64,000 nucleotides of DNA, from positions 3,844,001 to 3,908,000 of the forward strand of contig NZ_QUMQ01000001.1 of assembly GCF_003387075.1 (NCBI RefSeq). Reading direction: 5' to 3'. The notes beneath the pieces are model-generated. The model saw only the letters and a program-made list of their open reading frames with translations, had not been told where the DNA came from and ran no database searches. Both the position numbers and the translations under genes were made by a program. The DNA comes from Asanoa ferruginea (GTDB taxonomy: Bacteria; Actinomycetota; Actinomycetes; Mycobacteriales; Micromonosporaceae). Shown here one piece after another: positions 32,101 through 41,258 of the stretch (positions within the stretch are counted from its first letter, which is position 1; every line of letters begins with the position of its first letter).

Positions 32101-34057
32101 GGAGTCGGTCAAGCGGCACTTCCGCGACCTCGGCACCGACATCCAGACGACCGACTTCACCGTGGTCGCGGTCGGCGACATGTCCGGTGACGTGTTCGGC
32201 AACGGCATGCTGCTGTCGCCACACATCCGGCTGCTGGCCGCGTTCGACCACCGGCACATCTTCCTCGACCCGGCCCCGGTCGCTGAGACGTCCTATGTGG
32301 AACGTCGCCGGATGTTCGATCTGCCGCGCTCGTCGTGGGCCGACTACGACAAGTCGCTGATCTCGGAGGGCGGTGGGGTGTTCGCCCGTACCCTCAAGTC
32401 GATCCCGATTTCCGCTCAGGTCCGCGCGGCGTTGGGGCTCGGCGAAGAGGTTACGGCGATGTCCCCGCCGGAGTTGCAGAAGGCGATCCTGCAAGCGCCC
32501 GCCGATCTACTGTGGAACGGCGGCATCGGCACCTACGTCAAGGCTTCGACCGAGACGCACGCCGAGGTCGGCGACAAGGCCAACGACCCGATCCGGGTCA
32601 ACGGCAAGCAGGTGCGGGCGCGCGTCGTCGGCGAGGGCGGCAACCTGGGCCTGACCCAGCTCGGCCGGATCGAATACGCGCTGCGCGGCGGTCGCGTCTA
32701 CACCGACTTCATCGACAACTCCGCCGGCGTCGACTGCTCCGACCACGAGGTCAACATCAAGATCCTGCTCGGCGGCGCGGTCGCCGACGGGGAGCTGACC
32801 GTGCCTGACCGCGACAAGCTGCTGGCCGAGATGACCGACGAGGTCGCCGCGCTGGTGCTGCGCGACAACTACAGCCAGGCGACCGCCCTGGGCACCGCGC
32901 TGGTCCAGGCGGAGTCGCTGCTGCCGGTGCACCGCCGAATGATCATCGAGATGGAGCGGTCCGGCCTGCTCGACCGCGCGCTGGAGGGCCTGCCGACCGA
33001 CGAGGAGTTGGCCGCCCGCCCCGGCGGCCTGACCGCGCCCGAGTTCGCGGTGCTGCTGGCCTACGTGAAGATCGACCTGGAAAACCAGGTGCTGGCCGAC
33101 CCGGTGGTCGACGAGGCCTGGACCTTCGACGTGCTGGCCAGCTATTTCCCGACCCCGCTGCGCGCGGCGTACGCCGACCGGATGGCCGGCCACCGCCTAC
33201 GCCCCGAGATCGTCACCACGATGCTGGTCAACGAGGTGGTCAACCGCGGCGGCACGTCGTTCGTCTTCCGCACGATGGAAGAGACCGGCGCGTCGGCGGC
33301 CGACGTCATCCGCGCCTACGTGGTCGCCCGCGAGGTCTATGGCCTCCGCGACCTGTGGGCCGCGGTCGAGAAGCTCGACAACCAGGTGCCGACGATCGCG
33401 CAGACGAAGATCTACCTGGAGCTGCGCCGCCTGCTCGACCGCGCGGTCCGCTGGCTGGTCACCAACCGCCGCTCGCCACTCGACGTGACCGGCGAGATCG
33501 CCCGCTTCGCCGCGGTGGCCGACCTGCTCGGCCAGCTCGACACCCGGTTCGTGGGCAGCGAGCGCGAGGCGTTGCTGGCACACATGGAAGAGGTCGAGGC
33601 CCGCGGCATGCCGGCCAGCTTGGCCGCGGCCGTGGCCCGGGTGATGTACGGCTTCGGCCTGATCGACGTGGTCGAGACGGCCCGGGTGACGGCCCGCAGC
33701 CCGGGCGACGTGGCCCAGATCTATTTCGTGCTGAGCGACCACCTGCGGGTCGACGAGCTGCTGTCGAAGATCTCGCTGCTGCCCCGCGAAGACCGCTGGC
33801 AGACCCTGGCCCGTATGGCGCTGCGCTACGACCTCTACGCGGCGCTGGCAGCCCTGACCCAGGGGGTATTGCAGTCCACACCGGACGGTGCACCGGTCGA
33901 GGAGCGGGTGGCGGCCTGGGAACGCTCGAACGCCACGGCTGTGGGCCGCTCGAAGAAGGCGATCAGCGAGTTCGGCGACTCAAACGCCGACCTGGCCGCG
34001 CTGTCGGTGCTGCTACGCCAGATCCGCCAGCTCGTCCGCACCTCGTCGGCCAGCTGA
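29177..34057 (+). CDS. NAD-specific glutamate dehydrogenase, large (180-kDa) type
   Basis: A 1626-residue enzyme oxidising glutamate to 2-oxoglutarate and ammonium with NAD, mainly catabolic. Family features are the long N-terminal regulatory region with ACT-like segments ([20 protein letters not shown]), the catalytic core around [20 protein letters not shown] and KGGFVLK with substrate lysines, the dinucleotide-binding region [16 protein letters not shown], and the long helical C-terminus. Length is normal for the L_180 family of Streptomyces and Proteobacteria. ATG 29177 follows AGGGGA by about 10 nt; GTG 29168 is possible. It is divergent from the penicillin-binding protein gene and ends in a strong convergent hairpin. 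Confidence 0.95.
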   Translation: [1626 protein letters not shown]

Positions 34058-34062
34058 TCTGA

Positions 34063-34091
34063 CCGGCGCCCGCCAGCTCGGCGGGCGCCGG
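34063..34091. terminator. Bidirectional hairpin terminator
   Basis: CCGGCGCCCGCC (34063-34074) pairs perfectly with GGCGGGCGCCGG (34080-34091) around a 5-nt loop. It sits between the convergent glutamate dehydrogenase and toxin genes and touches the toxin stop codon. There is no long T-run, as is usual in GC-rich actinobacteria. Confidence 0.8.
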
Positions 34092-34445
34092 CTATTCCGT
34101 GGCTTTGGGATGTGCCGGCGAGGCCGCCACGACCCACACGATGCGCCGGCGCGGGTCGGGGCAATACCAGATCCGCCCACCGGCGGTGACTTCGTATTGC
34201 CATTGATCGAGCACGTCACGGCCGATCGCGCGGGTGGCCAGCGAGCCGCGCAGCCGGTGTTGACGCGCCGGGTTCTCCGGAGCGTCCGGGCGCTCGGTGA
34301 GGATGATCCAGGCTTCCCAGGTGTTGGCCCGGGCGGCTTGGCAGAGCTGTTCCCAACCCTTCGCCGCCTCCGACGTCGCGAACCGTGCCTCCCAGCCACC
34401 GGGCTGCCCTGGCGGGGCGACCCGGTCTCCCCGTTTGGCCGGCAT
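34092..34445 (-). CDS. RelE/ParE-like toxin of a type II toxin-antitoxin pair
   Basis: A 117-residue protein. WEQLCQAARANTWEAW, then RQHRLRGSLA, QWQYEVTAGGRIWYCPDPR and RIVWVVAASPAHPKATE follow the RelE/YoeB/ParE order: helices, then a strand region with basic and aromatic residues, ending in the HPK.TE tail seen in such toxins. It starts 3 nt after the antitoxin stop, as usual for an operon in which the antitoxin is made first. The likely activity is ribosome-dependent mRNA cleavage or gyrase inhibition, which sequence alone does not settle. Assignment rests on fold pattern and context. Confidence 0.72.
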   Translation of the reverse strand: MPAKRGDRVAPPGQPGGWEARFATSEAAKGWEQLCQAARANTWEAWIILTERPDAPENPARQHRLRGSLATRAIGRDVLDQWQYEVTAGGRIWYCPDPRRRIVWVVAASPAHPKATE

Positions 34446-34448
34446 GAC

Positions 34449-34910
34449 TCATACCTCGGGCCCGGGAACCGGGCCATGGTCGTCGGTGAGTGGACGGGTC
34501 AGGTCGCGGGCGAGGGCGGGGTCGGCGTAGACCGCCGCGGTGGCCTTCCATTCGCGCAGCGTCTGCGCCAGCACGCCCCACTGGCCGAGTTCGGCCGAGA
34601 TCTGTGCGGCCTTGACGAAGTCACGGACGAAGAGCGGCAGGTCAGGCGTCGGCAACAGGGCAAGCCACGGGAACTCGTCGGAAAGCGCCTCGGCGGCTTG
34701 CTCCGCGGACAGGTGGGTCAAGACGTTGCGGAGAGTGCGCGCGGCAGCGAGGGCGCCCTCGCTGGCGGCGGTCATGCGGTCTTCGCGCATCAGCAGCAGG
34801 GGGACGCCGTCGCGGCGGCGCAGCCGCACGTCACCCGAGTCGGCAAGCGCCGCCACGCTTCTCGGGTCGCGTTGTAGCTCGCTCCACTGCACTTCCTGGG
34901 TCTCCACCAC
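34449..34910 (-). CDS. Phd/YefM-like antitoxin
   Basis: A 153-residue protein with a Phd-like N-terminus: VQWSELQRDPRSVAALADSG followed by VRLRRRDGVPLLLMREDR, the pattern of prevent-host-death antitoxins that bind their own operator and neutralise the toxin with the C-terminal part. It is longer than typical Phd proteins (about 80-90 residues) because of a helical C-terminal half (LRNVLTHLSAEQAAEALSDE onward). The start is GTG 34910 or 34907; no ribosome site is evident. It is divergent from the copper locus across about 80 bp, with a dyad at 34918-34935 as possible autoregulatory operator. Confidence 0.78.
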   Translation of the reverse strand: MVETQEVQWSELQRDPRSVAALADSGDVRLRRRDGVPLLLMREDRMTAASEGALAAARTLRNVLTHLSAEQAAEALSDEFPWLALLPTPDLPLFVRDFVKAAQISAELGQWGVLAQTLREWKATAAVYADPALARDLTRPLTDDHGPVPGPEV

Positions 34911-34917
34911 GGGTTAA

Positions 34918-34935
34918 TTCTGAACTTATTCAGGA
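34918..34935. promoter_or_regulatory. Dyad upstream of the antitoxin gene
   Basis: TTCTGAACTTATTCAGGA has arms TTCTGAA/TTCAGGA that pair at 6 of 7 positions. It lies 8-25 nt before the antitoxin start, the expected place for a toxin-antitoxin autorepression site. Confidence 0.45.
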
Positions 34936-34956
34936 TTCGGCGCAACCACCATTGGC

Positions 34957-34984
34957 TTGACTTGATACCCCCCAGGGGTATGCT
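34957..34984 (+). promoter_or_regulatory. Copper-responsive promoter with CsoR-type operator
   Basis: The -35 TTGACT (34957-34962) and -10 TATGCT (34979-34984) are separated by 16 bp. The operator ATACCCCCCAGGGGTAT (34965-34981), a 7-3-7 inverted repeat of the known CsoR form, fills the spacer and overlaps the -10 box. The predicted transcription start falls at or next to ATG 34992, so the mRNA should be leaderless. Confidence 0.82.
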
Positions 34985-34991
34985 GAGCCGC

Positions 34992-35483
34992 ATGGACAAT
35001 CTGACGCGGTTGGCGGTATCGGCGACTTTGCACTGTCTGACCGGGTGTGCCATCGGTGAGGTGCTGGGCATGGTGATCGGCACCGCCTTCGGCCTGTCCA
35101 ACGCCGTGACGATCGTGTTGGCCATCGTGTTGGCGTTCTTCTTCGGCTACTCGCTGACCATCCGGCCGGTGCTGCGATCCGGCGTGCCGGTCAAGGCCGC
35201 CATCGGGGTCGCGCTCGCCGCCGACACCGTGTCGATCGCCGTGATGGAGCTGGTCGACAACGGGATGCTGCTGGTGATCCCGGGCGCGATGGCGGCCGGG
35301 CTGGCCGACGGGCTGTTCTGGGTGAGTCTCGCGGCGTCGTTGCTGGTCGCCGCCGTGGTCACCGTGCCGGTCAACCGGTGGATGATCTCCCGCGGGCGGG
35401 GGCACGCCGTCGTCCATCAATATCACCAGGGCCACGAGGGCCACGAGAGCCACCACGGGGTCGAAACGGGCGGAACGGCATGA
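34992..35483 (+). CDS. DUF4396 membrane protein with His-rich tail, copper locus
   Basis: A 163-residue integral membrane protein with about four hydrophobic segments (first near [18 protein letters not shown], then [17 protein letters not shown], a third near [16 protein letters not shown], and [19 protein letters not shown]). The tail [20 protein letters not shown] is followed by HH: seven histidines in a short stretch, suitable for metal binding. Family function is unknown. The CsoR-type operator directly upstream and copA immediately downstream argue for a role in copper homeostasis. ATG 34992 was chosen because it coincides with the predicted transcription start; ATG 34980 would lie inside the promoter. 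Confidence 0.82.
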   Translation: MDNLTRLAVSATLHCLTGCAIGEVLGMVIGTAFGLSNAVTIVLAIVLAFFFGYSLTIRPVLRSGVPVKAAIGVALAADTVSIAVMELVDNGMLLVIPGAMAAGLADGLFWVSLAASLLVAAVVTVPVNRWMISRGRGHAVVHQYHQGHEGHESHHGVETGGTA

Positions 35484-35500
35484 ACCGGCAGGCGATCGGG

Positions 35501-35520
35501 ATACCTCCCGGGGGTAAGGT
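35501..35520 (+). promoter_or_regulatory. Second CsoR-like operator and -10 box (copA)
   Basis: ATACCTCCCGGGGGTAA (35501-35517) is a slightly imperfect version of the upstream CsoR site. It overlaps TAAGGT (35515-35520), a TANNNT -10 box 7 nt before GTG 35528. copA may thus be expressed both from this promoter and by readthrough. Confidence 0.68.
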
Positions 35521-35527
35521 GAACAGC

Positions 35528-37672
<2,145 letters not shown>

Positions 37673-37686
37673 TCGCGGAGGTTCCG

Positions 37687-38358
37687 GTGCTCGACACGCG
37701 CCTCTACCACCACCTGGTGACGTGGTTGGGCCAATGGCCGACCAGTCAGGCGCTCCAGATCGTCGGCTCCGACAGACGGCTGCGCCCGGCCTGGGACGGC
37801 TCGATCCATCCGGCGGTCGGCGTCGGCTCGCCCGACGGTGTGTTGCTCTCGGTGCCACCGCAGCGGGTCGAGGCCGTTCGCGCCATCGCCGACCTGCCGG
37901 TGCCCGACCTCCTCGAAAAGCTGCCCGGCGCGGTCGGCTTCGACGGCTGGCGAGCACTGCGTGCGGTCTTCCGCTTCACGACCGAGCCGGCGCCGCTGCC
38001 CGACGCGGGGGAGTGGGTGCCGGTCAACGACCCGGCCGTGCCGGGCTGGCTTCGCCCGTTCGGCAACGAGGTGCTGATCGCCCGCGACGAAGCCGGCGAT
38101 TACCTGGCCGGCGTCGGCATCAAGCGGCACGACCCCTACGGCAACGAACTCGCGGTGGGCACCGAGCCGGCCGCCCGCGGCCAGGGCCTGGCCCGCCGGC
38201 TGGTCGCGCAGGCGGCCCGGCGGGTGCTCGACGAGGGCGCGGTGCCGACCTACCTACACGACCCGGTCAACTTCGCGTCGGCGAAGGCGGCCGAGGCAGC
38301 CGGCTTCCCCGACCTGGGCTGGGTCGCCTACGGCGTCTTCGGACCAGAAGGCCCCTGA
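37687..38358 (+). CDS. GNAT-family N-acetyltransferase
   Basis: A 223-residue protein. The C-terminal half has the GNAT acetyl-CoA site: LAVGTEPAARGQGLARRLVA with the RGQGLA pyrophosphate loop, then DEGAVPTYLHDPVNFASAKA and AAGFPDLGWVAYGVF. The N-terminal 110 residues are less conserved and probably form the acceptor-binding part, as in two-domain GNATs. GTG 37687 is preceded by GGAGG. It follows copA by 14 nt and might be co-transcribed, but nothing ties it to copper. Substrate unknown. Confidence 0.82.
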   Translation: MLDTRLYHHLVTWLGQWPTSQALQIVGSDRRLRPAWDGSIHPAVGVGSPDGVLLSVPPQRVEAVRAIADLPVPDLLEKLPGAVGFDGWRALRAVFRFTTEPAPLPDAGEWVPVNDPAVPGWLRPFGNEVLIARDEAGDYLAGVGIKRHDPYGNELAVGTEPAARGQGLARRLVAQAARRVLDEGAVPTYLHDPVNFASAKAAEAAGFPDLGWVAYGVFGPEGP

Positions 38359-38359
38359 C

Positions 38360-38394
38360 GACGGCTCCGGACGGCCTGACGGCTCCGGACGGCC
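38360..38394. repeat. 17-bp direct repeat between convergent genes
   Basis: GACGGCTCCGGACGGCC occurs twice (38360-38376 and 38378-38394), one base apart. The GCTCCGG within it can pair with CCGGAGC at 38403-38409, so the region may double as a terminator for the GNAT and ROK genes. Confidence 0.6.
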
Positions 38395-38409
38395 ACGACG
38401 CGCCGGAGC

Positions 38410-39585
38410 TCAGCCGGTCGTCGACCCGAACAGGTCGTCGCGGACCGCGTCCAGCGCGGTCAGCAGCGCACCGCGCAGCACCGGCTCGTCTTCGACCTGG
38501 GTGACCGCGACCTTGGGCGAGACCAGCGTGATCGCGGCGACCTCGTGCTGCACCCGCTCGGCGAGCGCGTTGCCACCGGCCTGGCCGACTTCGCCGGCCA
38601 GCACCACCAGCGGCGGGTCGAGCACCACGCAGGTGCTGGCCACGCCCAGCGCGAGCCGCCGCGCGATCTCGTCGAGCGCCGGCCCACCCTCGGTGCCGGC
38701 GGCGATCGCCGCGCGGATCGCGTCGGCCGCCGTGGCGCCGCGGAAACCGTGCTCGCGGGCCACCGCGCGCAGCGCCGCGGCGCCGGCGAGCTGGCCGAAC
38801 GGTGGCTGGGAGCGGCGCGACTGGTCGCGGTTGACCGGCATCCCGGGCACCGGCAGGTAGCCGATCTCGCCCGCGGCCCCGCTGCTGCCGTGGTGCAGCC
38901 GGCCGCCGAGCACGATCGCGAGGCCGACGCCGATGCCGGCCCAGACCAGCACGAAGTCGTCGACTCCCGCGGCCGCGCCGGTGTGTGCCTCGGCGAAGGC
39001 GGCCAGGTTGACGTCGTTCTCGAAGACGACCGGGGTGTCCAGGTCTTCGCGCAGCGCGGCGAGCAGGCCGCGGTGCCAGCGGGGCAGGTTGAACGCGAAG
39101 GTGATGTCGCCCGAGCCCGGGTCGACCAGGCCCGGCGTGCCCAGCACCACCCGGCGCACGCTGGCGAGCTGGGCGTGCGCGGTGCTGGCCGCCTCGACCA
39201 CCGCGTTGTGCACGACGCCGAGCGGGTCGTCGGTGTCCTTGGTGGACATCTCGACCTGGCCGACCACGGCGCCGGTGATGTCGGCGCAGGCGGCGAGCAC
39301 CCGGTCGGCGGCGACGTCGACACCGACCACATAGGCGCTGCCGGGGCGCACGGCGTAGAGCTGTGCGTTGGGGCCTCGGCCGCCGGCCTGCTCGCCCACC
39401 CGGGTGACCAGGCCGCGTTCCTCGAGGCGCTCGACGAGCTGGGAGGCGGTGACCTTCGACAGCCCGGTCAGCTCACCGATCTGGGCCCGGGTCAGCGGGC
39501 CGCGGGCGAGCAACAGCTCCAGCGCGGCGCGGTCGTTGAGCGCCCGCAACAAGCGCGGGGTACCAGGCAGGCGGGTCGACCCCAT
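38410..39585 (-). CDS. ROK-family transcriptional regulator
   Basis: A 391-residue repressor-type ROK protein. The N-terminal winged helix-turn-helix (about 18-75; LTRAQIGELTGLSKVTASQL) precedes the actin-like sugar-binding domain with VGVDVAADRV and VVFENDVNLAAFAEAHTGAA. The usual zinc-binding CxCGxxGC motif of ROK repressors is absent; the corresponding segment reads MPVNRDQSRRSQPP. It is divergent from the GH3 glycosidase gene across 133 bp holding an ROK-like operator, so it probably controls that gene in response to an amino sugar or its phosphate. The start at ATG 39585 has AGAGGA 7 nt upstream. Confidence 0.9.
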   Translation of the reverse strand: MGSTRLPGTPRLLRALNDRAALELLLARGPLTRAQIGELTGLSKVTASQLVERLEERGLVTRVGEQAGGRGPNAQLYAVRPGSAYVVGVDVAADRVLAACADITGAVVGQVEMSTKDTDDPLGVVHNAVVEAASTAHAQLASVRRVVLGTPGLVDPGSGDITFAFNLPRWHRGLLAALREDLDTPVVFENDVNLAAFAEAHTGAAAGVDDFVLVWAGIGVGLAIVLGGRLHHGSSGAAGEIGYLPVPGMPVNRDQSRRSQPPFGQLAGAAALRAVAREHGFRGATAADAIRAAIAAGTEGGPALDEIARRLALGVASTCVVLDPPLVVLAGEVGQAGGNALAERVQHEVAAITLVSPKVAVTQVEDEPVLRGALLTALDAVRDDLFGSTTG

Positions 39586-39602
39586 GCGACATCCTCTAGC
39601 AA

Positions 39603-39628
39603 TAAGGAATCTTTACTAATACATTAGT
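39603..39628. promoter_or_regulatory. Candidate ROK operator in the ROK/GH3 divergent promoter
   Basis: TAAGGAATCTTTACTAA (39603-39619) follows the pseudo-symmetric pattern TNAGNAA..TTNCTNA of sugar-responsive ROK sites. It overlaps a second dyad, ACTAATACATTAGT (39615-39628). The AT-rich block stands out from its surroundings. Confidence 0.6.
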
Positions 39629-39718
39629 CGCCTTACGAGTAGGCGTAGCGTACTGGGAAGGCAATGGTGCGACGATCACACGACCCGGCAGGAGCGAGTT
39701 ACAAGAGGGTGAGAACCG

Positions 39719-41167
39719 ATGGCGATTGATCCCACTCTGCGCCGACTCGCGCTGCGTACGCTGCTCGCGGCCTACCCCGGCAGCACCCCGCCGCCCTGGG
39801 CGCTCGACCTCGCCGCCGAAGGTCTGGCCGGCTACACGCTGTTCGGGTTCAACATCGTCGACCGCGCGCAGGTGGCCGCGAGCACGGCCGCGTTGCGGGC
39901 TGCCAACCCGTCGGTGATCGTGGCGATCGACGAAGAGGGTGGCGACGTCACCCGGCTGGCGCACCGCACCGGCAGCCCCTACCCGGGCAACGCCGCGCTC
40001 GGCGCGCTCGACGACGTCGAGGTGACTCGCGCGGTCTACCGCGCGATCGGCGGCGAGCTCGCCGCCGTCGGCGTCAACGTCGACCTGGCGCCGACCGTCG
40101 ACGTCAACACCGCCGACGACAACCCGATCATCGGCACCCGCTCGTTCGGCGCCGACCCGGCGCGGGTCGCCGCACACACCGCCGCAGCGGTCGAGGGGTT
40201 GCAGGAGACCCGGGTGGCCGCCTGCGCCAAGCACTTCCCGGGGCACGGCGCCACGATCGCCGACTCACACCTCGAGCTGCCCACTGTGGACGCGCCGCTG
40301 GCGGTGCTCCGCGAGCGTGACCTGCCCCCGTTCGCCGCGGCGGTGAGGGCCGGTGCGCAGGCCGTGATGACCGCGCACATCCGGGTGCCCGAGCTGACCG
40401 GCGATCTGCCGGCCACGTTCAGCCGGGCCGCGCTGCACGACCTGCTCCGCGGTGAGCTGGGCTTCGCCGGCGCGCTGATCACCGACGCGCTGGAGATGAA
40501 AGGCGCGGCCGTGGTCGCCGGCGGCACCGCACAGGCCGCGCCGCTGGCCCTGGCGGCCGGCGCCGACCTGCTCTGCGTCGGCGCCGACGTCGACGCCGAC
40601 CTGGTCGAGGAGACCGCTGCCGAGATCGTGGCCGCCATCCAGCAGGGCCGGCTCAGTGGCGCGCGGGTCGAGGAGGCCGCCGAGCGGACCGCCGCGCTCG
40701 CTGCCTGGGCGGCACCGGTCGCGCCGACCGAGCCCGCACCCGAGAGCCTCGGCTACGACGCCGCGCGGCGTGCGGTGCGGGTGGAGGGTGACCCGGTCGT
40801 GGGCGGCGTGCCGTTCGTGGTCGAACTCGCCGCCACGTCGAGCATCGCCGAAGGCCGGGTGCCGTGGGGGCTGGCCGAACACGTCGACGGCGCCGAGACG
40901 ATCCGTGCGGTGGCCGCGACCACGAGCGCCGACGAGTTGGTCGCGCGGGCCGGTGGCCGGCCGATCGTGGTCGTCGCGCGGCACGCGCATCGGCTGGCCA
41001 ACGCGACCGAGCTGATCGAGGCGCTGGCCGCCCGGCACCCGGTCACGGTCGTCGAGATGGGCTGGCCGTCGAGCTGGCGGCCGGCGGGCGCGCAGGCGTT
41101 CGTGACCACCTACGGCGCCAGCCACGCCAACGGTCGGGCGGCGGCGGTGGTGCTCGGCCTGCACTGA
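39719..41167 (+). CDS. GH3 glycosidase, beta-N-acetylhexosaminidase-like
   Basis: A 482-residue glycoside hydrolase family 3 protein. It has the NagZ-type signature KHFPGHG (171-177) followed by the DSH triad (182-184) that supplies the His general acid/base. The predicted nucleophile is Asp256 in LITDALEMKG. The single barrel plus a C-terminal extension (from about residue 345), and the absence of a signal peptide, point to a cytoplasmic enzyme acting on imported or recycled N-acetylglucosaminides, such as muropeptide-derived sugars. The GAGGG site lies 9 nt before ATG 39719. Regulation by the divergent ROK protein is likely. Some GH3 NagZ-type enzymes act as phosphorylases; this is not decided here. 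Confidence 0.88.
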   Translation: MAIDPTLRRLALRTLLAAYPGSTPPPWALDLAAEGLAGYTLFGFNIVDRAQVAASTAALRAANPSVIVAIDEEGGDVTRLAHRTGSPYPGNAALGALDDVEVTRAVYRAIGGELAAVGVNVDLAPTVDVNTADDNPIIGTRSFGADPARVAAHTAAAVEGLQETRVAACAKHFPGHGATIADSHLELPTVDAPLAVLRERDLPPFAAAVRAGAQAVMTAHIRVPELTGDLPATFSRAALHDLLRGELGFAGALITDALEMKGAAVVAGGTAQAAPLALAAGADLLCVGADVDADLVEETAAEIVAAIQQGRLSGARVEEAAERTAALAAWAAPVAPTEPAPESLGYDAARRAVRVEGDPVVGGVPFVVELAATSSIAEGRVPWGLAEHVDGAETIRAVAATTSADELVARAGGRPIVVVARHAHRLANATELIEALAARHPVTVVEMGWPSSWRPAGAQAFVTTYGASHANGRAAAVVLGLH

Positions 41168-41226
41168 TTGAACGTGTTCAAATTTCGCGTACGATGAGTC
41201 CTGGCCGGGAAGTTGAACGTGTTCGA
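41168..41226. promoter_or_regulatory. Two operator dyads upstream of the TetR gene
   Basis: TTGAACGTGTTCAA (41168-41181) is a perfect 6-2-6 inverted repeat. A second copy TTGAACGTGTTCGA (41213-41226) differs at one base. The copies start 45 bp apart and precede the TetR -10 box, so autorepression by the adjacent regulator is likely. The first directly follows the GH3 stop codon. Confidence 0.78.
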
Positions 41227-41245
41227 CATCCCGGGGCGGAGTCGG

Positions 41246-41251
41246 TACGGT
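41246..41251 (+). promoter_or_regulatory. -10 box of a probable leaderless promoter (tetR)
   Basis: TACGGT lies 7 nt before ATG 41259, with no ribosome site between. Confidence 0.5.
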
Positions 41252-41258
41252 TGCGACG

